Source: CAMDBL01 sp964498125 (GTDB taxonomy: Bacteria; Pseudomonadota; Alphaproteobacteria; Rhizobiales; Hyphomicrobiaceae). From it: a DNA stretch of 64,000 bases. Positions 57,697 to 64,000 of the stretch are shown piece by piece. How positions within the stretch are numbered: the first letter of the stretch is position 1; each line of letters starts with the position of its first letter. The stretch is taken from NCBI GenBank assembly GCA_964498125.1, contig CAZCGE010000025.1, forward strand, positions 1 through 64,000, read 5' to 3'. The position numbers and the translations under genes are program-made. Under the pieces are notes generated by a model, which was not told the DNA's origin, ran no database searches, and was given only the letters and a program-made list of their open reading frames with translations.

Positions 57697-58158
57697 ATGA
57701 CGGAACTGAGCGCGATCTACAACACGCGCATCCTTGAATTGGCGGCGGCCATTGCGCAAGCGCGCCGGCTGGAGCACCCACAGGCCACCGCCACGGCGCA
57801 CTCGAAGCTGTGTGGCTCGACGGTGACCGTGGATCTGCGCATGATCGGCGACAAGGTCTCGGAGTTCGGTCAGACCGTGAAAGCTTGCCTGCTGGGCCAG
57901 GCGGCCGCCTCCGTCGTCGGCCGGGAAATCATCGGCTCGACGGCGGCGGAGCTGCATGCCGCCGCGGCCGATATGCGTCGCATGCTGAAGGAAAGCGGAC
58001 CACCACCGTCGGGGCGCTGGGCCGATCTCGGCGTTCTGGAGCCGGTGCGCGACTACAAGGCCCGGCATGCCTCCACTTTGCTCGTCTTCGACGCCGTGGA
58101 ACGCGCCCTGACCGAGATCGATGCCAAGCGCGCGGCAGAGGCGGTGGCATCGGCATGA
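57697..58158 (+). CDS. Iron-sulfur cluster scaffold-like protein (NifU/IscU family)
   Basis: A 153-residue protein of the IscU/NifU-N fold. Conserved: IYNTRILELAAAIAQ, KLCGSTVTVDL (first cysteine), VKACLLGQAAASVVG (second cysteine). The third ligand cysteine of IscU near the C-terminus is replaced: the corresponding segment reads VRDYKARHASTLLVF, with His. Rhizobial homologues share this form, so it may be a cluster carrier with altered ligation rather than a standard scaffold. It overlaps yidD by the ATGA (58155-58158). Confidence 0.82.
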   Translation: MTELSAIYNTRILELAAAIAQARRLEHPQATATAHSKLCGSTVTVDLRMIGDKVSEFGQTVKACLLGQAAASVVGREIIGSTAAELHAAAADMRRMLKESGPPPSGRWADLGVLEPVRDYKARHASTLLVFDAVERALTEIDAKRAAEAVASA

Positions 58159-58478
58159 CGCCGCGGCGCGGCGCTCGAGCGCTCGTCGCCGCCTGTGCGG
58201 GCGCATTGCTCAAGGGCCCGATCCATCTTTATCGATGGACGATCAGGCCGTGGTGCGGCTGGCAGTGCCGGCACCTGCCGAGCTGCTCGGACTACGCGCT
58301 CGAGGCGATCGACCGCAACGGCGCTTGGCGTGGCGGCTGGCTGACCCTGTCGCGGTTGAGCCGCTGCCATCCGTGGGGTTCATCGGGATATGATCCGGTG
58401 CCCGATATCGCCGGCGAACGTCACAGCCTGCGGCCCTGGCGCTACGGCCGTTGGTCGTGGCGCACCTCACGCATGTGA
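58155..58478 (+). CDS. yidD: YidD membrane protein insertion efficiency factor
   Basis: A 107-residue protein with the YidD signature: LLKGPIHLYRWTIRPWCGWQ, CRHLPSCSDYALEAIDRNGA, WRGGWLTLSRLSRCHPWGSS, GYDPVP. Three cysteines (WQCRHLPSCSDY, SRCHPWG) are conserved. YidD assists YidC-dependent insertion of inner-membrane proteins. Its ATG overlaps the preceding stop, so translation is coupled to the scaffold-like gene. The N-terminal amphipathic helix and basic stretch are typical. Confidence 0.92.
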   Translation: MTPRRGARALVAACAGALLKGPIHLYRWTIRPWCGWQCRHLPSCSDYALEAIDRNGAWRGGWLTLSRLSRCHPWGSSGYDPVPDIAGERHSLRPWRYGRWSWRTSRM

Positions 58479-58576
58479 GCTGTTGGGCCTTGCTCGGAAA
58501 CCGCTGCCGATGCGCACAGCTCATGGTATGGACCGGCCGCCGCAATGACATGCCGCGGTCGGGCGCGCCCACGCTG

Positions 58577-59593
58577 CTATCTGCGCGCGCCAGCGACTAA
58601 TGCCGCGAGTTTTGCGACCGCGACGTGGCGCGGCAAGGGCGCCATGCCGCAGTTGGTGCTGGCTTGGATGCGGGCGGTGTCGGCGTGGCGCGCGGCCTCG
58701 GCAAGCACGGCGGCGACGGCATCGGCCTGCTCGATGGCTTGCGTCGCGACATCGATGACGCCGACCTGGATGATCTTGTCGGGCAGCAGGCGGATCAGGG
58801 AAAGAGGGACTTTCGAACCTTGCGCCTCCAGCGAGACCTGGCCAACCCGGCTCTTGTTGATGGCGGGGAAGATGGCCTCGTACTGGCGCCACTCGGTCCC
58901 CAGAGATGCCTTCCACTTGACGTTCGCGTCGATGCCATAGCCGTAGCAGATGTGCACGGCGGTGGCGCAGCCCACTCCCTGCACGGCGCGATCGAGGGCG
59001 GCGATGCCCCAGTCGCGGACGTCTTGCATAAAGACATTGAACGCCGGCTCGTCGATCTGGATGACATCGACGCCAAGGTCCGCCAGGGTGCGCGCCTCCT
59101 GGTTGAGGATGGCGGCGAACGCCATCGCCATGTCGGCGCGGCGGCCATAATGCGCATCGGCCACCGTGTCGCAAATCGTCATCGGGCCCGGCAGCGTCCA
59201 CTTCAGTTTCCGCCGCGTGCTGGCGCGCACGAAGCGCACCTCGTCGGCATGCACCGATTGCCGCAAAGACAAGGGGCCGGTGACTGTTGGTACGTCGACG
59301 ACATACCGGTTGTCGCGGATGCCCATTTTGGTTCGCTTCGTCCAGTCGATGCCGTCGATTTTCTCCATGAAGCCGTGCACGAAATGGATGCGAAACTGCT
59401 CACCGTCCGTGACGACGTCGATGCCGGCATCCTCCTGGTGCTTGAGCCAGAGGAGGGCGGCATCCTGCTTGGCTAGCGTGAGCGCGGGCCCCTCATGCCG
59501 CCAAGCCGCCCATAATTTTTCCGGCTCCGCCAGCCAATGCGGCTTGGGCAGGCTGCCGGCTATGGTCGTGGCAAATTGGGCAGTTGCGGTCAT
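58577..59593 (-). CDS. MetE-like cobalamin-independent methionine synthase core
   Basis: A 338-residue protein matching the catalytic half of MetE: TTIAGSLPKPHWLAEPEKLW, VVTDGEQFRIHFVHGFMEKI, LKWTLPGPMTICDTVADAHY, DVIQIDEPAFNVF, HICYGYG and ASTNCGMAPLPR. The zinc ligands H-x-C, a Glu and a C-terminal Cys in NCGM are all present. Full MetE is about 750 residues; this short form lacks the N-terminal domain, so it may use a different methyl donor, as shown for some archaeal and short bacterial core-MetE proteins. The start at 59593 has GGAG ten bases upstream. Confidence 0.85.
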   Translation of the reverse strand: MTATAQFATTIAGSLPKPHWLAEPEKLWAAWRHEGPALTLAKQDAALLWLKHQEDAGIDVVTDGEQFRIHFVHGFMEKIDGIDWTKRTKMGIRDNRYVVDVPTVTGPLSLRQSVHADEVRFVRASTRRKLKWTLPGPMTICDTVADAHYGRRADMAMAFAAILNQEARTLADLGVDVIQIDEPAFNVFMQDVRDWGIAALDRAVQGVGCATAVHICYGYGIDANVKWKASLGTEWRQYEAIFPAINKSRVGQVSLEAQGSKVPLSLIRLLPDKIIQVGVIDVATQAIEQADAVAAVLAEAARHADTARIQASTNCGMAPLPRHVAVAKLAALVAGARR

Positions 59594-60129
59594 GGCAAGT
59601 CGCTCCACAGGCCTTGTTGTTGTCTAGCGGTGGCAGGTGCGGGCCAAATCCCGGAGCCAGCAATCATGCAGAGGACTGCAGCTCACGCAGCCTTGGCGCG
59701 CCAGTGCACCGGGACTTTCGTTCCGTGATGCCGTCCTCAGCCTAACTGGCATATCCGGCCACAGGACGGAAGACGCTCTGGTCGGCACCGATGCTGAAAC
59801 GCCAAGGCCCGAACTGTCGCGGCCGATGTGAAATACCAGCAAAATCAACCGCCGGACTGCGTTTCAACATCAACAGAGAACAGAGCCACGAAAGGTGCTG
59901 CAACGCCAAAGGCGAGCGCCTGGGCGAGCAATGCAACTTTTGCGTGTGGTTGGCGTGTATACGACTGTGGCCCGCAAGCCGATGAGCTGCATCGTTTGCG
60001 CGACGGGCAGATACAACATTGTGCTAAGGCCTTGACACCGATGGGTTGATCCGATGATACGTGCGCCAAAAGCGGGTGCGGATTCGCACTCATGGGCGGA
60101 ACTGCAATAAGCGGCGATATGGCCTCACC
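59594..60129. other. Non-coding region with one dispersed repeat
   Basis: No credible gene in about 530 bases between the MetE-like gene and dksA. The repeat at 59776-59885 is the main structure. The last 70 bases before the dksA ATG contain a short in-frame extension (from 60061) rich in basic residues but without a good start context. Confidence 0.55.
59776..59885. repeat. Dispersed inverted repeat, GATGTTGAAACGC family (copy 2)
   Basis: Left arm CTCTGGTCGGCACCGATGCT with GAAACGC (59776-59802) and right arm GCGTTTCAACATC...CAGAG (59859-59885). Shares core and layout with the element at 45874-45979. It lies upstream of dksA. Confidence 0.7.
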
Positions 60130-60735
60130 ATGAGCAAAGATCGAAAAACCAAGGTCAAGATCAAAGCGACGGCCAAGAGCAACGCTAGAATTGCTGCGAT
60201 TGCTCAGAAGAAATCCAAGACCAAGGCATTGCGGGCGAAGGTCGAGAAGAAAAAGGCCAAGCCCAAGACGAAGCCGAAGGTCGCGAGCAAGTCCAAAGTC
60301 GGGCCCACGGAGGGGAAAATACAACTCATTTCACTCGAGGGCTACAATCCCAACGATAAAGAGCCCTTCATGGGGGCGCGGCAACGCGCTTATTTCCGCG
60401 CCAAACTGCAGGCCTGGAAAGGCGAGATCCTACGCCAGACCCAGGAAACGCTCGATGGTCTGCACCAGGATTCGGCGCAGCATGCCGACTTGGCGGACCG
60501 TGCGACTTCGGAGACCGATCGGGCTTTGGAATTGCGCGCGCGTGATCGCCAGCGCAAGCTGGTAGCCAAGATCGACTCCGCGCTGGCCCGGATTGAAGAT
60601 GGTACCTACGGATATTGCGAGGAGACAGGCGAACCCATTGGACTGCGCCGGTTGGATGCGCGTCCCATCGCCACCATGTCGGTGGAGGCGCAGGAGCGGC
60701 ACGAACGGCGCGAGCGCATCTACCGCGAGGATTAG
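60130..60735 (+). CDS. dksA: DksA/TraR family regulator with degenerate zinc finger
   Basis: A 201-residue DksA homologue. The N-terminal 55 residues are a Lys/Ala-rich extension (KTKVKIKATAKSNARIAAIA, KKKAKPKTKPK). The coiled-coil part follows with LQAWKGEILRQTQETLDGLH and the acidic tip DLADRATSETDRALELRARD. The globular part reads GTYGYCEETGEPIGLRRLDA: only one of the four zinc cysteines is left, as in many alphaproteobacterial DksA proteins. DksA acts with ppGpp at the secondary channel of RNA polymerase. The start at 60130 (MSKDRKTKV) was chosen over a longer frame. Confidence 0.9.
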   Translation: MSKDRKTKVKIKATAKSNARIAAIAQKKSKTKALRAKVEKKKAKPKTKPKVASKSKVGPTEGKIQLISLEGYNPNDKEPFMGARQRAYFRAKLQAWKGEILRQTQETLDGLHQDSAQHADLADRATSETDRALELRARDRQRKLVAKIDSALARIEDGTYGYCEETGEPIGLRRLDARPIATMSVEAQERHERRERIYRED

Positions 60736-60906
60736 CCGATGCGAGCAGCGAAGTGTCCTGCCGGAGGCGGGCAAGTCATTCGGCCGTGCCGGCGCTGCCG
60801 CGAATCGGAACAGTCATTAAGCGCGATTTAATCTTCCCTCGATAGTCTGCTGGCTGTTGCAGTCATGTTGAGGTCGCGCACCGTGCAGAGCCATGCCACA
60901 CAAGCC

Positions 60907-61194
60907 ATGCGTCGCAAGATGATGTGGTTGACTATCAGCCTGCCGATCCTGGCAGTGGGCCCGATCCTGGGGCTGTCAATCGTCGGCAAGGCCGTCGACG
61001 AACTTGGCGACGACAGGCCGGGCATGGCGGTTGCCACCAGCTCGATCCAACGCGTCGCAACTCCTGTCGGCGGCGCGCTTCGGCCTGTGGGTGCGACGGT
61101 CGCGGCTGGTCAGGTCCGTGTCGACCGAGTGCCATTGAACATATCGCAACTCGCCCCCGCCGCGTTTGGCGACTGGGATGGCGGCCAGCGCTAG
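60907..61194 (+). CDS. Possible small membrane protein
   Basis: A frame of 95 residues from MRRKMMWLTISLPILAVGPI, with one or two hydrophobic stretches then a Val/Ala/Pro-rich tail. No family is recognised. In-frame ATG at 60865 would add 14 residues. Competing frames exist on the opposite strand, so coding status is uncertain; the hydrophobic start and lack of any overlapping better gene favour it slightly. Confidence 0.35.
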   Translation: MRRKMMWLTISLPILAVGPILGLSIVGKAVDELGDDRPGMAVATSSIQRVATPVGGALRPVGATVAAGQVRVDRVPLNISQLAPAAFGDWDGGQR

Positions 61195-61244
61195 ACTGCA
61201 CCCGCGCGCCATGCCAGGGGCGCCTGGGCATTGGCGCCTGAACG

Positions 61245-62183
61245 TCAATCTTTATTGTCCGCCTGGGTTCGCCGCCGCTCTTCCATGTATTGCGCGAAGG
61301 CGGTCTTCAGCACGTCGAGATCGCGCAGGTGCACGTCGGTCTGCGCGTGTGGCAGGTCGAGCCCATGGGCCCTGGCGGCGCGCACCAGCGTCATGCGCAA
61401 GTCGCTCTCACCGGCGGCCTGTATCGTGACGGGCGCCACCGCGACGCGGACAAGGAACTCGAAGGCCGCCGCATCGATCCCCGCGAGGCGCACGATGGGC
61501 GGCGGGACGGCCAGGGCCGCGGGCATGCGCGTGGCCGCTTCCGAAAGCATCATCAGGATCTGATCGGGATTGGTTCGTAACGCCAATCGCAGAGTGACTT
61601 CGATCCATCGATGTGCGTCCGTAGCCGGGCGCTCGAGCCAGGCGCCGCCGGCAATCTGGCCATTGGCAACGAGCACCGTCTTGCCGTCCGCTGCCTCGCA
61701 CGTTGCATGGGTGATCCCCAGTCGGCACAACCGCAACGTCCGTCCGTCGAGCTGCAGGATGTCGCCGGGCGCGATGGGGACGCAGAGTGCAAGAGTAGCA
61801 CCCGAAATCGCGTTGCCCAGTGCAGCGTGGGCAAGCACAGCGATTGCCAACAGCACGACGGCCAAGCTCATGCTGGCGGCGCTGTTGCCAGCCAGCAACA
61901 GGCATATCGCCGCTATGATCGCCACCGTGACCCATAAAATTGTGCCGGTGACTGCGCGAGCGAGTGCGGCGTCGACAGCAGGTGCCGCAGCAAATCGCGT
62001 GCGCGCCGCGCGCCGGACCCGCCATCCGACGCCGGCAAGAATGATCGTCGCTGCAAACATCAGCGCGAGTCGCGTTCCGCCTGCCATTGTCACTTGCGAC
62101 AGACCCCATGGGCCGCTCGACAGCGCCGCCAACACGGCATCCGTCGATGTGGCCAGCGTTGTGGATAGACTGTGGTGCGCCAC
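61245..62183 (-). CDS. MscS-like mechanosensitive channel family protein
   Basis: A 312-residue protein. Three hydrophobic helices (LALMFAATIILAGVGWRV, GTILWVTVAIIAAICLLLA, MSLAVVLLAIAVLAHAALGN) lead into a beta-domain starting VPIAPGDILQLDGRTLRL and ending FAQYMEERR. This order resembles MscS, although the AISGATLALCVPIAPGD segment is the main family match and pore helix TM3 glycine pattern is only partly visible. It starts with GTG three bases after the FliO-like gene stop, so both are in one operon. Small-conductance osmotic channel or a channel-fold sensor. Confidence 0.75.
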   Translation of the reverse strand: MAHHSLSTTLATSTDAVLAALSSGPWGLSQVTMAGGTRLALMFAATIILAGVGWRVRRAARTRFAAAPAVDAALARAVTGTILWVTVAIIAAICLLLAGNSAASMSLAVVLLAIAVLAHAALGNAISGATLALCVPIAPGDILQLDGRTLRLCRLGITHATCEAADGKTVLVANGQIAGGAWLERPATDAHRWIEVTLRLALRTNPDQILMMLSEAATRMPAALAVPPPIVRLAGIDAAAFEFLVRVAVAPVTIQAAGESDLRMTLVRAARAHGLDLPHAQTDVHLRDLDVLKTAFAQYMEERRRTQADNKD

Positions 62184-62186
62184 GGC

Positions 62187-62543
62187 CTACGGCTCGCCGG
62201 CTTTCTGCCCAAAAACACGCTTGGGCGCAGCCGGCGGTGTCTTCGCCGTATCCTCGCCGTTGAGATAACTCTGGCGGACTTCGATGCCGGTTTCGATGAC
62301 CAGATCGACAGGGCCGCCGGTCAGGATCAAGTGCTCGACGTTGTCACGGCGAATGAGCACCATCCGCCGCCGGCCATCGACGTTGGCGTGGTCCACCACT
62401 TCGAGCCGCCGCTCCGCACGCGGGCCAAAAAGCGCCGCAGCCGGCGATTTACCGGTGATCATGCCATGCACGAACAGCGCAGCGACGCCAGCAAGTGCCA
62501 GGAGACAAACCACAACAAAGAAACTGAAGAGCGTGCTCCACAT
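62187..62543 (-). CDS. FliO-like single-helix membrane protein
   Basis: A 118-residue protein with one N-terminal membrane helix (LFSFFVVVCLLALAGVAAL) and a cytoplasmic domain RRLEVVDHANVDGRRRMVLI, RRDNVEHLILTGGPVDLVIE. This domain matches the FliO/flagellar biosynthesis family, common in alphaproteobacteria next to PAS-type histidine kinase genes even when other flagellar genes are not adjacent. No flagellar gene is seen here, so a role in flagellar export is doubtful. It precedes the MscS-like gene by three bases. Confidence 0.72.
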   Translation of the reverse strand: MWSTLFSFFVVVCLLALAGVAALFVHGMITGKSPAAALFGPRAERRLEVVDHANVDGRRRMVLIRRDNVEHLILTGGPVDLVIETGIEVRQSYLNGEDTAKTPPAAPKRVFGQKAGEP

Positions 62544-62789
62544 GGTCGATCTCCTCGGTGACGACTGCAAGGGTAGACCTGGCTTGCCCCGCAGCAATCA
62601 GGCGCCAATGCACGACGGACAGAATGCTCGTGCGCACCGGCGTTGGCCTAGCACACATTTCATCTGATTTTAACCCTGATCCACGAAGTGTTGGGGTGGA
62701 TACCGCACGGCGTTGGGGAAGAGTTTGTTGCTGCTTCTCCATTACACGTCGCGCTTAGTCGTTCGTTTCAGCAGTGGGCTCGTGAGCGT
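62544..62789. other. Divergent region between FliO-like gene and cckA-like gene
   Basis: About 250 bases. AT-rich positions near 62655-62680 (TTTCATCTGATTTTAACC) may hold promoters in either direction. The cckA-like frame is open from 62652 but has no good start before 62790. Confidence 0.4.
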
Positions 62790-64000
62790 ATGGTCAGTGA
62801 CCTCGTCGTGTCGTTCTTGAAGACATCCCTTCCCGAGAATCGTGTTAGTGCGATTCACATGTGGGAGACTGGGCTTAGGCACCTGGGGATCGCCGGCCGC
62901 GACCCAGGTTCCGTCACGAGCAATGGATTCCTCGCCGTCGTCGCTATCGTCATCGCGGGCAGCGGCGCGGTATTTGGCGTGCTCGCCAGCACGTCCCGCC
63001 AGCCGGTTCTGCTGACGCTGATGGCGCTGCTGGCGATGCTCGGCGTCTTTTTCCTTTTCGCCATCGCCGCTGGTCATCTGCGGCTGACCGAGCGGTTGGT
63101 CGACTCCGACCTGCCCGATGTTGTTTCGGCCCATCTGCGCGATGGCGTGCTGGTGACCGGCAGGGACGCCGAGATGCTGTACTGCAATCCGGCATGGGAA
63201 GCCGTTGTCGGCCGCGGCGGCTCGGGCACGCTGCGCAGCTTCGACCAGATCGTGGTTGGCCAGACGCTGGCCTCCGAGGCGGTGTTTCGCCTGACGCAAG
63301 CCACTGGAGAGCGTCGCACCCACACCGAGGAATTCGAGTTGCCGCCCGCCGTCGGCCAGACCAGCCGCTGGTACAGGCTCTCGGTTGCGCCGCTGCCCTC
63401 GCTCGGCAGCAGCAACGACAGCGGGCATCTGGCGCTGTGGACCATCAGCGACATCAGCGCCGAGCGCGCGCGTCAATCGGGCCACATCGCCAGCCTGGAG
63501 AGCACGATCAAGGACTATGACGGCTTGCCCGTCGGCTTTCTCGCGGTTGCTGCCGACGGTTGCGTGCGCCAGGTCAATGCCACGCTGGCGAGTTGGTTGG
63601 GCCTGCCCGGCGACGCCGGCCGGGCGCTCAAACTCGGCGATCTCATGTCGGAGGACGCCGTGCACCTGCTGAAGGTGCTGGCGCGGCAAGGAGCGGGTGA
63701 GGGCGCCAAAGCCGACATGGAATTCGTGCGCGACGACGGCAAGCGGTTGCCGGTCACGGTGGTTGCCCGGTCTGGGGGGGCAAGTGCCGACGATGGGTTC
63801 GCCGTGGCCGTACTGGCCCGCGACGCGGAGCGGGCCGCCCCCCCGCAAGGCCGCGCCGCCGAGCCACGGTTCGCGCGCCTGTTCCAATCGGCGCCCTTCG
63901 GTATTGCAACGATCACCGCCGAAGGCCGCATTATCAGCGCCAACGCCGCCTTCGGGCGCATGCTGCTGGAGCCGGCCAGCGTCGAGGGCCGGCACGTGAC
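62790..64000 (+). CDS. cckA: CckA-like PAS sensor histidine kinase, N-terminal part
   Basis: Partial at the window edge: 403 codons from the ATG at 62790, no stop. Two membrane helices (FLAVVAIVIAGSGAVFGVLA, PVLLTLMALLAMLGVFFLF) are followed by PAS-type domains: DGVLVTGRDAEMLYCNPAWE; then PVGFLAVAADGCVRQVNATL with ASWLGLPGD; then RFARLFQSAPFGIATITAEG. The order of two helices, an atypical PAS-A and PVGFxAV...NATLxxWLG is characteristic of CckA, the cell-cycle kinase that phosphorylates ChpT/CtrA and the DivL-linked system. The kinase and receiver parts would lie beyond the edge. An alternative start is ATG 62859. Confidence 0.75.
   Translation, partial: MVSDLVVSFLKTSLPENRVSAIHMWETGLRHLGIAGRDPGSVTSNGFLAVVAIVIAGSGAVFGVLASTSRQPVLLTLMALLAMLGVFFLFAIAAGHLRLTERLVDSDLPDVVSAHLRDGVLVTGRDAEMLYCNPAWEAVVGRGGSGTLRSFDQIVVGQTLASEAVFRLTQATGERRTHTEEFELPPAVGQTSRWYRLSVAPLPSLGSSNDSGHLALWTISDISAERARQSGHIASLESTIKDYDGLPVGFLAVAADGCVRQVNATLASWLGLPGDAGRALKLGDLMSEDAVHLLKVLARQGAGEGAKADMEFVRDDGKRLPVTVVARSGGASADDGFAVAVLARDAERAAPPQGRAAEPRFARLFQSAPFGIATITAEGRIISANAAFGRMLLEPASVEGRHV

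Noticed and set aside
60828..61231. Minus-strand genes between dksA and the MscS-like gene
   Set aside because: Two short frames overlap each other and the hydrophobic plus-strand frame; no domain or good start.
62742..63995. A 417-codon minus-strand frame opposite the cckA-like gene
   Set aside because: The plus strand has PAS motifs and membrane helices; the minus translation is Arg/Ala/Gly-rich and without resemblance to a family.
1..64000. tRNA, rRNA, transposase and phage genes
   Set aside because: No GGTTCGA-type T-arm with matching acceptor stem, no ribosomal RNA sequence, and no DDE or tyrosine transposase motifs were seen.

Overview
This is GC-rich chromosomal DNA, most likely from an alphaproteobacterium related to Hyphomicrobiales or Rhodospirillales. 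The evidence is gene content: a cell-cycle kinase of the CckA type at the right edge, an IalB family protein, a transglutaminase-like (BTLCP) peptidase, DUF1127, DUF3126 and DUF4170 proteins, two alphaproteobacterial porins, and a DksA homologue with a degenerate zinc finger. I see no tRNA, rRNA, CRISPR array, phage or transposase gene. The placement rests on protein families only.

Layout. 0-3.4 kb: an ORF6N protein, then the zinc operon zur-znuC-znuB with a palindromic operator candidate. 3.6-12.2 kb: acyl-CoA and small-molecule enzymes (thiolase, acyl-CoA dehydrogenase, amidohydrolase, flavin reductase), a TctC-type binding protein and several small proteins. 12.2-14.4 kb: a LysR regulator divergent from catechol 1,2-dioxygenase, with an ATAC-N7-GTAT site between them and a Rieske oxygenase remnant after catA. 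14.7-15.9 kb: an orphan XRE regulator and a Phd/PemK toxin-antitoxin pair. 16.4-25.7 kb: acyl-CoA ligase with a peptide-binding protein, IalB, HspQ, malyl-CoA lyase-like, LpxL-like and UbiH-like genes. 25.7-31.4 kb: a repeat-rich zone with two paralogous porins and higBA. 31.4-39.5 kb: methionine sulfoxide reductases A and B, sfsA, a creatininase-like protein, an NhaD-like transporter, ubiA and an MsbA-like exporter. 39.5-44.2 kb: a Ser/Thr phospho-signalling island (PP2C phosphatase, two FHA proteins, membrane kinase with an extracytoplasmic seven-bladed WD40 propeller). 44.7-64 kb: cold-shock, hydrolase, CoA-transferase, carbonic anhydrase-like, rhomboid, PilZ, BTLCP, patatin, hisI, yidD, MetE-like, dksA, MscS-like, FliO-like and the start of cckA.

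The most unusual aspect is the repeats. At least eight families of short palindromic or hairpin elements lie between genes, mainly between convergent genes. In five genes the TAG stop codon is the edge of a repeat, a sixth gene stops inside a heptamer array, and a pair of 26-bp palindromes is inserted in frame inside the UbiH-like flavoprotein. The same palindrome family recurs at five loci between 25.4 and 31.4 kb, usually as two palindromes about 25 bases apart, and brackets higBA. This resembles the protein-coding palindromic elements known from Rickettsia and the REP/BIME elements of enterobacteria, but I do not recognise this family.
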